A stretch of DNA of 6,139 nucleotides from NCBI GenBank assembly GCA_030018605.1, contig JASEHP010000096.1, forward strand, positions 1-6,139, written 5' to 3'. A model generated the notes under the pieces. It had not been told where the DNA came from. It did not search any database and saw nothing but the letters and a program-made list of their open reading frames with translations. This DNA is from Thermodesulfovibrionales bacterium. GTDB lineage: Bacteria > Nitrospirota > Thermodesulfovibrionia > Thermodesulfovibrionales > UBA1546. Each line of letters begins with the position of its first letter. The stretch's first letter is position 1. The translations under genes were made by a program, and so were the position numbers. This document shows, piece after piece, positions 1 through 5,304 of the stretch.

Positions 1-5
1 AAAGC

Positions 6-47
6 GGACATTTCTAAATTGGCAAGAATAGGACATTTCTAAATTGG
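6..47. repeat. Pair of 17-bp direct repeats at the left edge
   Basis: The word GGACATTTCTAAATTGG occurs at 6-22 and again, identically, at 31-47, giving a period of 25 bases. The flanks also partly match (GCGGACA against TAGGACA). Tandem spaced copies of a transposase-binding word are typical of the ends of some insertion sequences, for example the multiple terminal repeats of the IS21 family. The element would then lie to the left of the window, since serA begins only about 90 bases to the right. No transposase is visible, so the link to a mobile element is inference. An operator bound by a dimeric regulator upstream of serA is the main alternative. Confidence 0.5.
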
Positions 48-70
48 TAGAACAGATTAAATCCCTGCCC

Positions 71-100
71 TTGTCAAGGTTTTTACTGCTGTGTTATCCT
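71..100 (+). promoter_or_regulatory. Possible sigma70-type promoter for serA
   Basis: TTGTCA at 71-76 resembles a -35 box (five of six to TTGACA). TATCCT at 95-100 resembles a -10 box (four of six to TATAAT) after an 18-base spacer. Transcription would start near 107 and leave a leader of about 30 bases, ending in the GGAGGA ribosome site at 129-134 before the serA ATG. The -35 box lies inside a small palindrome (CCTT-GTC-AAGG, 69-79), which could be an operator or chance. The match is modest and rests on sequence alone. Confidence 0.35.
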
Positions 101-137
101 TAAGAGTTCAAAAAGCGAATAAAATTTCGGAGGAAAG

Positions 138-1718
138 ATGAAGGTACTGGTTAGCGACAAGATCTCGGACAAGGGAGTTGAGATACTTAAAAAAGCAGGT
201 CTTACTGTTGATGTCAAAACAAGCTTGAAGCCTGATGAGCTTAAGGCATGCATAGGTGAATATCAGGGTCTTGTCATAAGGAGCGCTACAAAAGTAACGG
301 CAGAGATTATTGAGGCTGCAAAAAATCTTAAGGTGATAGGAAGGGCCGGTTCAGGCCTTGATAATGTTGACAGGGCTGCCGCGTCAAAAAAAGGGATTGT
401 TGTGATGAATACGCCAGGAGGAAATACTATTACGACGGCAGAGCATTCAATCGCCCTTCTTTTCTCGCTTGCGAGAATGGTTCCGCAGGCAACTGCTTCC
501 ATGAAAGCAGGGAAATGGGAAAAGAAAAAATTCATGGGGGTTGAGCTTTTTAACAAAACCCTCGGGATTGTAGGACTCGGCAATATCGGTAATCAGGTTG
601 CTAAAAAGGCGCAGGGGCTTGAGATGATAGTGATAGCCTATGACCCGTTTCTCAGCGAGGATAAGGCAAAGGCGCTTGGAATAGATAAGGTCTCGCTTGA
701 CGAGCTTTTCAGCAGGTCTGATTTCATTACGATACATACTCCTCTGACTCCAGAAACAAAGAATCTCATAAATTCAGAGACCATCAGAAAAATGAAAAAC
801 GAGGTCAGGATTATTAACTGCGCAAGGGGAGGGATAATAAACGAGAATGACCTGTGCGAGGCTTTAAAGAGCGGCAGGGTTGCAGGCGCAGCGCTTGATG
901 TCTTTGAAAAAGAGCCTGTTGAGCCTGATAATCCATTGCTCAGCCTTGAAAATGTTATATGCACTCCTCATCTCGGCGCGGCAACAGAAGAGGCTCAGGA
1001 AAATGTTGCGATTGCGGTTGCGGAGCAGATTGCGGACTATCTTGTGCACAGCACAATAAGAAACGCTGTGAATTTCCCTTCAATCCCTGCGGATCAGGTT
1101 GCGAGGCTTCAGCCTTATCTGAATCTTGCGGAGAAACTCGGGAGTTTTGCAGCGCAGGTGTTTGAAGGCGGCATTACGGGAGTTACCATAGAATACATGG
1201 GAGATGCTTCCGAGCTTAACACCGCTCCTGTCACAATAGCGGCATTAAAAGGCTTGCTTACGCCTATACTTGAAGAGACGGTGAATTTCGTTAATGCGCC
1301 TTTTATCGCAAAGGAGCGCGGCATAGAGGTGAAGGAGACGAAAACTGCCAGCGCAGGCGACTATCAGAGCATGCTTGCCTTAAGAATAAAGGCGAAAGAC
1401 AAGGAAAGGTATTTTGCAGGCACATTATTCAGCAAGAAAGACCCGAGGATTGTTCAGATAGACAACTTTGCAGTGGAGATAGCGCCTGAGGGGATAATGC
1501 TCTTCATATATAATGTGGACAAGCCTGGCGTGATAGGGAATCTGGGCTCGTTCTTCGGCAAGAACAATATCAATATAGCCCGTATGCATTTTGGAAGGGA
1601 GAGCGCCGGAGGCACGGCGATCTCTGTCATGAGCATTGATTCTCCTGTGACAGCCCGTCACCTTGATGAGATTAAAAAGATGCCGAACATACTTTCAGTA
1701 AGGGTGCTGAATCTTTAA
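138..1718 (+). CDS. serA: D-3-phosphoglycerate dehydrogenase
   Basis: This enzyme oxidises 3-phosphoglycerate to 3-phosphohydroxypyruvate with NAD+, the first committed step of serine synthesis in the cytoplasm. The 526 residues match the long (type I) form of the family. An N-terminal substrate-binding part carries GRAGSGLDNVD (68-78). The Rossmann nucleotide-binding fold has GLGNIG at 146-151, and the catalytic residues are R230 (NCARGG), E259 (DVFEKEP) and H278 (TPHLGA). An intervening ASB domain spans about 320-450, and a C-terminal ACT domain starts near 453 (MLFIYNVDKPGVIG) and runs to the end. The ACT domain is where serine feedback inhibition acts in relatives; whether it does so here is inferred. 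The start is fixed by GGAGGA at 129-134, a few bases before the ATG. The gene ends in TAA and is followed by a structured 100-base gap before purA. It looks intact, with no missing key residue. Confidence 0.97.
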   Translation: MKVLVSDKISDKGVEILKKAGLTVDVKTSLKPDELKACIGEYQGLVIRSATKVTAEIIEAAKNLKVIGRAGSGLDNVDRAAASKKGIVVMNTPGGNTITTAEHSIALLFSLARMVPQATASMKAGKWEKKKFMGVELFNKTLGIVGLGNIGNQVAKKAQGLEMIVIAYDPFLSEDKAKALGIDKVSLDELFSRSDFITIHTPLTPETKNLINSETIRKMKNEVRIINCARGGIINENDLCEALKSGRVAGAALDVFEKEPVEPDNPLLSLENVICTPHLGAATEEAQENVAIAVAEQIADYLVHSTIRNAVNFPSIPADQVARLQPYLNLAEKLGSFAAQVFEGGITGVTIEYMGDASELNTAPVTIAALKGLLTPILEETVNFVNAPFIAKERGIEVKETKTASAGDYQSMLALRIKAKDKERYFAGTLFSKKDPRIVQIDNFAVEIAPEGIMLFIYNVDKPGVIGNLGSFFGKNNINIARMHFGRESAGGTAISVMSIDSPVTARHLDEIKKMPNILSVRVLNL

Positions 1719-1721
1719 TGA

Positions 1722-1794
1722 AGAGCAGCAGAGCATAAGTGCAATAGACAGCAGAAAAAACTGCTGCACCACTGCTCTACTGAACTATTGCGCT
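1722..1794. repeat. Nested inverted repeats between serA and purA
   Basis: The 100-base gap after serA is dense in complementary arms. The outer stem pairs 1738-1747 with 1785-1794 (10 pairs, one of them G-U). Inside it, CAGCAG (1749-1754) pairs with CTGCTG (1761-1766) around a loop of six A. Competing pairings also exist: AGAGCAG 1722-1728 with CTGCTCT 1772-1778, and GCAGCAG 1725-1731 with CTGCTGC 1761-1767. These exclude some of the others, or would form a pseudoknot with the outer stem. No run of T follows, so it does not look like an intrinsic terminator. The gap has no good promoter, and the purA ribosome site (AGAGG, 1807-1811) lies just downstream. It could be a small dispersed repeat or an RNA processing or stability element. 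Confidence 0.6.
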
Positions 1795-1818
1795 AATAAG
1801 CGAGAAAGAGGTAAAAAA

Positions 1819-3105
1819 ATGTCTGTTGTAGTGATAGTCGGCGCCCAGTGGGGCGATGAAGGCAAAGGCAAGATCGTTGATGTGCTTACGGAAAAGGCCG
1901 ATGCGGTAGCCCGGTATCAGGGAGGCCACAATGCAGGGCACACCGTCGTAATAAACAACGAAAAATTTGTCCTTCATATCATACCGTCTGGAATTCTTCA
2001 TAAAGGGAAGGCCTGCATAATCGGCAACGGAGTGGTTGTTGAGCCGAAGTCCCTGATTGAAGAAATGGACGGGTTGACAAAACGCGGAATTGATGTAGGG
2101 GAAAATCTTTTCCTGAGCAAAAGCTCTCACTTGATAATGCCGTATCACGCTGCGATTGAAAGAGAGCAGGAAAGGCTGAAAGGCTCCAAAAAAATCGGGA
2201 CAACAGGCAAGGGCATAGGGCCTGCCTATGTTGACAAGACGGCAAGGACCGGAATAAGGGCAGGTGAACTGCTTTATCCTGAGATCTTCAAAGAAAAACT
2301 TAAGAATAACCTTGAGGGGATAAATCATCTCCTTAAGGCACTCTATAATGCCACTGCATTTGATGTTGATGAGATATACGGCGAATACATGAGATACACA
2401 GAAAGGCTCTCAGGATACATTGCGGACACCGATGTAATCGCAAACAAAATGATTGATGAAAATAAAAACCTTCTCTTTGAAGGCGCGCAGGGGACACTGC
2501 TTGATGTGGACCACGGGACATATCCCTATGTTACATCCTCAAGCGCTGCGGCAGGAGGGGCATGCACAGGCCTTGGCGTCAGCCCGACAAAGATTTCCAG
2601 CGTTGTCGGCATTGTTAAGGCTTATACCACGAGGGTTGGCGAAGGACCCTTCCCGACTGAGATAAAAGATTCCCTCGGAGAAAAGATACGAGAAAAGGGA
2701 GGCGAATACGGAGCAACAACAGGAAGGCCGAGAAGATGCGGCTGGCTTGATATGGTTGCGCTGCGTTACGCCGCAAGGGTAAACGGGTTCAGCGGGATTG
2801 TGCTGACAAAGCTTGATATACTTGACGGCATTGGGAAGATTAAGATATGCACTGCTTACAAGCATGAGGGAAGGCTCTACGAGGAATTCCCGAAGGAACT
2901 GAACATATTGGAAAAATGCGAGCCTGTTTATGAAGAAGTCAGCGGCTGGAAGGAAAATACAGCAGGGCTAAAGAGTTTTGAGAAACTTCCGTCGGCAGCC
3001 CAGGCTTATATAAAAAAGATAGAGAATATGCTTAATGTTAAAGTCCATATAATCTCTTCGGGACAGAAAAGGGACGAGTTGATTATCCTTAAAGAAGTAT
3101 TTTAA
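1819..3105 (+). CDS. purA: Adenylosuccinate synthetase
   Basis: This enzyme joins IMP and aspartate using GTP to give adenylosuccinate, the first step from IMP to AMP in purine synthesis, in the cytoplasm. The 428 residues are the usual bacterial length. The GTP/IMP-binding signature QWGDEGKGK is at 10-18, with D13 as the expected catalytic base and H41 (GGHNAGHT) as its partner acid. The second family signature, GIGPAYVDKTARTGIR, starts at 132. Further conserved blocks are FEGAQGTLLDVDHGTYPYVTSS (220-241), GEYGATTGRPRRCGWLD (295-311), the guanine-binding TKLD (330-333) and SSGQKRDE (413-420) near the end. An AGAGG ribosome site seven bases ahead supports the ATG, and the protein begins directly with the first beta strand. 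It may share a transcript with serA, but the structured gap leaves this open. No damage is seen. Confidence 0.97.
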   Translation: MSVVVIVGAQWGDEGKGKIVDVLTEKADAVARYQGGHNAGHTVVINNEKFVLHIIPSGILHKGKACIIGNGVVVEPKSLIEEMDGLTKRGIDVGENLFLSKSSHLIMPYHAAIEREQERLKGSKKIGTTGKGIGPAYVDKTARTGIRAGELLYPEIFKEKLKNNLEGINHLLKALYNATAFDVDEIYGEYMRYTERLSGYIADTDVIANKMIDENKNLLFEGAQGTLLDVDHGTYPYVTSSSAAAGGACTGLGVSPTKISSVVGIVKAYTTRVGEGPFPTEIKDSLGEKIREKGGEYGATTGRPRRCGWLDMVALRYAARVNGFSGIVLTKLDILDGIGKIKICTAYKHEGRLYEEFPKELNILEKCEPVYEEVSGWKENTAGLKSFEKLPSAAQAYIKKIENMLNVKVHIISSGQKRDELIILKEVF

Positions 3106-3115
3106 GTGCCAGTCA

Positions 3116-3179
3116 GTGACAGTGTCAGTAAACAGTGTCAGTTTTTTCTGACACAGACACTAATCACTGACACTGTCAC
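3116..3179. repeat. Large palindromic element between purA and comF
   Basis: Eleven bases after the purA stop lies a perfect 14-bp inverted repeat: GTGACAGTGTCAGT at 3116-3129 and its complement at 3166-3179. Its 36-base interior holds a second perfect hairpin, GTGTCAG 3135-3141 with CTGACAC 3148-3154, closing a loop of exactly six T. The left half contains ACAGTGTCAGT twice (3119-3129 and 3132-3142), so either copy can pair with either right arm. No T run follows the outer stem on either strand, so a standard intrinsic terminator is not supported. The design matches that of the gap between serA and purA. A dispersed palindromic repeat, a transcript end stabiliser or a protein-binding site are all possible. 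Confidence 0.75.
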
Positions 3180-3180
3180 A

Positions 3181-3186
3181 GAGGGG
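3181..3186 (+). promoter_or_regulatory. Candidate ribosome-binding site for comF
   Basis: GAGGGG lies eleven bases before an in-frame ATT at 3198 and directly after the palindrome. It is the only purine-rich, Shine-Dalgarno-like run between purA and the conserved cysteine region of comF. Its position supports translation starting near 3198 and not at the downstream GTG (3375), where no comparable site is present. The spacing is longer than ideal. Confidence 0.4.
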
Positions 3187-3197
3187 CGTAGAACTTC

Positions 3198-3911
3198 ATT
3201 AAGACAACAGGATACCGTTTAATATCAGCTGTTTTAAATTCAATCTACCCTTCGGTATGCCCTTTATGCAACAACCGCTCCGACAATTTTCAACATGCGC
3301 CGATATGCGCAGCCTGCTGGCTCGGAATTAAGCGTTATTCAGGGCCTTCGTGTGGGATATGCGCTGTTCCGCTGGTGTCAGAACATGCTGTCTCCTGCAA
3401 AGAATGCTTTACGGATGCGCCTTTGTTTTCAAAGGTCTTAAATTACGGGCTATACTCGGATACGCTGGCAGAGGCAATTAATCTGATGAAATTCTCAGGA
3501 CTCAGAAGGCTTGCCGTCCCTCTCGGCAGATTGCTGCTTGATATTGAGATACCGGAATGCGACGGCATAGTCCCTGTGCCTCTCAGCAAAAAAGCCATCA
3601 GGCAAAGGGGGTTTAATCAGTCGCTTCTCATGGCAAGGATCATCTCGAAAAATTTAAGAATTCCTGTTTATATGGACATGCTTCTGAAAATAAAGGACAC
3701 CCTTCCGCAGGTAGGCTTAAGCGCAAAAGAGAGGATGAAAAATCTCAGAAAGGCATTCGGGGTAAGTAAAAAAATAAACGGGCTCAGGCTTCTATTGATA
3801 GACGATGTAATGACAACAGGCGCAACTGCAAGAGAATGTTCAAGGGCATTGATTAAGGCAGGCGCGAAAGATGTTATGGTTATTACTCTTGCGCGGGCAG
3901 GCATGATATAG
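3198..3911 (+). CDS. comF: ComF-family phosphoribosyltransferase-like protein, probable non-canonical start
   Basis: ComF proteins combine N-terminal zinc-binding cysteine pairs with a phosphoribosyltransferase fold. In naturally competent bacteria they help take up single-stranded DNA; elsewhere the role is uncertain. Read from 3198 the protein has 237 residues, the usual family length. It has four CxxC pairs: C21/C24, C37/C40, C52/C55 and C67/C70. Next come VPVPL with RQRGFNQ (about 125-141), LSAKERMKNL and the PRPP-binding loop IDDVMTTGAT (201-210). The frame is open from a TAG at 3189, yet it contains no ATG, GTG or TTG until GTG at 3375. Starting there would delete six of the eight cysteines. 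The best upstream candidate is ATT at 3198 behind GAGGGG; ATG-to-ATT mutation or sequence error is the alternative. The end at 3911 is certain and the start is not. The PHP gene follows 18 bases later. Confidence 0.85.
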   Translation: MKTTGYRLISAVLNSIYPSVCPLCNNRSDNFQHAPICAACWLGIKRYSGPSCGICAVPLVSEHAVSCKECFTDAPLFSKVLNYGLYSDTLAEAINLMKFSGLRRLAVPLGRLLLDIEIPECDGIVPVPLSKKAIRQRGFNQSLLMARIISKNLRIPVYMDMLLKIKDTLPQVGLSAKERMKNLRKAFGVSKKINGLRLLLIDDVMTTGATARECSRALIKAGAKDVMVITLARAGMI

Positions 3912-3917
3912 TATCAT
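3903..3917. repeat. Small palindrome centred on the comF stop codon
   Basis: ATGATA (3903-3908) and TATCAT (3912-3917) form a perfect 6-bp inverted repeat with the TAG stop codon of comF as its three-base loop. It is AT-rich and short, so the fold would be weak and chance is a real possibility. It sits in the gap where the next gene lacks a ribosome-binding site. Confidence 0.35.
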
Positions 3918-3929
3918 ATTGTCTCAGCT

Positions 3930-4586
3930 ATGATTGACCTTCATACACATAGTTTATTCAGCGATGGAGAATTATTGCCCGCTGAATTGATACAAAGGGC
4001 GTCGGTAATCGGCTACAAGGCTATTGCCATTACAGACCATGTTGACCAGTCAAATATTGATATTGTGATACCAAGGATTGTAAAGGCGCTTAAAGCTTTA
4101 AAAGATTTTGTCTCAATCACTGCAATCCCCGGCGCTGAAATTACGCATGTCCCGCCTGCCCTTATCCCTTCCATGGTTAAAGAGGCAAGGCAGCTTGGCG
4201 CAAAGATAGTTGTTGTTCACGGTGAGACAATAGCAGAGCCTGTTGCAGAGGGGACTAACAGGGCTGCAATAGAAGCAGGCGCAGACATAGTTTCGCATCC
4301 AGGAATTATCTCAACCGAAGACCTGCTTCTTGCAAAAGAAAAAGGCGTGGCGCTTGAGATTACATCAAGGAAAGGCCATTCACTTTCCAACGGGCACGTT
4401 GTAAAGGAAGGGATAAAATTCGGGGTTCCGCTTGTAATAAATACAGACGCTCACAGCCCTGCTGATCTAATAACAGATGAAACTGCTAAGAAGATACTGC
4501 TTTCTGCAGGGATAGACGAAAACCGCATAGAATCTATTTTTGAGAATTCCAAGGCTCTTATGGAAAAGGCGCTCAGGAGGGATTAA
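3930..4586 (+). CDS. PHP-domain metal-dependent phosphoesterase (histidinol-phosphatase-like)
   Basis: PHP proteins hydrolyse phosphate esters with a cluster of two or three metal ions; members include histidinol phosphatases, the polymerase-linked exonuclease domain and nucleotide phosphatases. The 218 residues form one compact PHP barrel. The expected ligands are all present: H5 and H7 (DLHTHS), D12 (SDG), D36-H37 (TDH), E70 (GAE), H97 (VVHGE), H123 (SHPG) and the closing NTDAH with D173 and H175. The enzyme should therefore be active, but the substrate cannot be told from sequence. No other histidine genes are present, so hisK should not be assumed. The protein starts right at the first metal motif, which fixes the ATG. 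No Shine-Dalgarno site is visible in the 18 bases after comF, so translation may be coupled to comF. It shares one base (TAATG) with the next gene. Confidence 0.9.
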   Translation: MIDLHTHSLFSDGELLPAELIQRASVIGYKAIAITDHVDQSNIDIVIPRIVKALKALKDFVSITAIPGAEITHVPPALIPSMVKEARQLGAKIVVVHGETIAEPVAEGTNRAAIEAGADIVSHPGIISTEDLLLAKEKGVALEITSRKGHSLSNGHVVKEGIKFGVPLVINTDAHSPADLITDETAKKILLSAGIDENRIESIFENSKALMEKALRRD

Positions 4587-5278
4587 TGCCGAAACCGATA
4601 AAGAAAAAAATTGTAAAGAAGGCATCATCAGGCACAGACGCAGGCGGAATTCTTTCAAGACTTAAGAAGTCCGCAGAAGAGAGAAAACGTTTCTTAATAA
4701 CTGCACTTGCTGTTGTTGTTTTATCAGCCACTGCAATTGGAGGCTTTTTTCTCTACAGCAATACCCAGAAAAACAAGGCTCAAAAGCTAGAATACGAGGC
4801 ATATAAAATATATTACAGCCTTTATCAAAAACAGCCTGTTGCAGGCGAGGATCGTTATAAAAAGGCAGCGGAGATATTCAAAAAGGCATACGACACAAGA
4901 AAATCACCTGTATCCCTGTATTATGTTGCTAACTGTTATTATGAACTTGGGAAATACGAAGATTCATCAAATGCGCTGAAAGAATTGAACCGGAAATTCC
5001 CTGACGATGAGAAGTTTGTCCCGCTTTCATATTATAAGATGGCGATGATCAGCCTGAAGAAAGGCAGCGCCGAAGAAGCCCTTAAATCTTTCGCCGTGCT
5101 TTACAATTATAAGACAGGAACATACAAGGACCTTTCTCTTATAGAGTCAGGCAAGATACTTGAGGCTCAGGGCAAGGCAGAAGAAGCAAAGAAGAAATAC
5201 GAAGAGCTTGTAAAAGACTTCCCCCAGTCCCCCTTTGCAGAGGAGGCAAAGGCAAGGGTTGAAAGGAAGAAGGGTTAG
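4586..5278 (+). CDS. Membrane-anchored tetratricopeptide repeat protein
   Basis: A 230-residue protein with a lysine/arginine-rich N-terminus (1-35), one hydrophobic membrane span (about 36-58, FLITALAVVVL onward) and a helical TPR region (about 67-225). By the positive-inside rule the tail should be cytoplasmic and the TPR part periplasmic. Repeat units are recognisable at KAAEIFKKAYD, YYVANCYYELGKYEDSSNAL, YYKMAMISLKKGSAEEALKSF and ILEAQGKAEEAKKKYEELVKDFP. The last is a typical TPR ending, in which the FP precedes the next helix. The layout resembles YfgM-like proteins, which contact secretion and envelope assembly factors; the partner here is unknown. There is no signal peptidase site or lipobox. 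The start is well set by AGGAGG at 4575-4580 and overlaps the PHP stop codon by one base, so the two are translationally linked. It ends 26 bases from the convergent transglycosylase gene. Confidence 0.85.
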   Translation: MPKPIKKKIVKKASSGTDAGGILSRLKKSAEERKRFLITALAVVVLSATAIGGFFLYSNTQKNKAQKLEYEAYKIYYSLYQKQPVAGEDRYKKAAEIFKKAYDTRKSPVSLYYVANCYYELGKYEDSSNALKELNRKFPDDEKFVPLSYYKMAMISLKKGSAEEALKSFAVLYNYKTGTYKDLSLIESGKILEAQGKAEEAKKKYEELVKDFPQSPFAEEAKARVERKKG

Positions 5279-5304
5279 GGATTTGCTTACACGGGAAGAT
5301 ACAG

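Noticed and set aside
49..77. Minus-strand promoter with a perfect TTGACA (77 to 72)
   Set aside because: The -10 region at 17-base spacing (TGTTCT) matches only three of six bases, and no minus-strand gene is visible to its left.
959..1165. Small cysteine-rich frame inside serA (68 residues)
   Set aside because: It is an out-of-frame reading of serA codons, with no ribosome site; its cysteines are not in a zinc-finger-like spacing.
1777..2328. 183-residue open frame on the minus strand opposite purA
   Set aside because: It is the antisense shadow of the purA coding sequence; it has no recognisable motif, and purA is full length and fully conserved here.
3144..3166. Promoter for the comF operon with TAATCA (3161-3166) as -10
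   Set aside because: The upstream hexamer at the right spacing does not resemble TTGACA, and the match falls inside the palindrome.
3135..3179. The post-purA palindrome as a rho-independent terminator
   Set aside because: The T6 run forms the loop of the inner hairpin and does not follow a stem, and the outer stem is followed by GAGGGG, not T.
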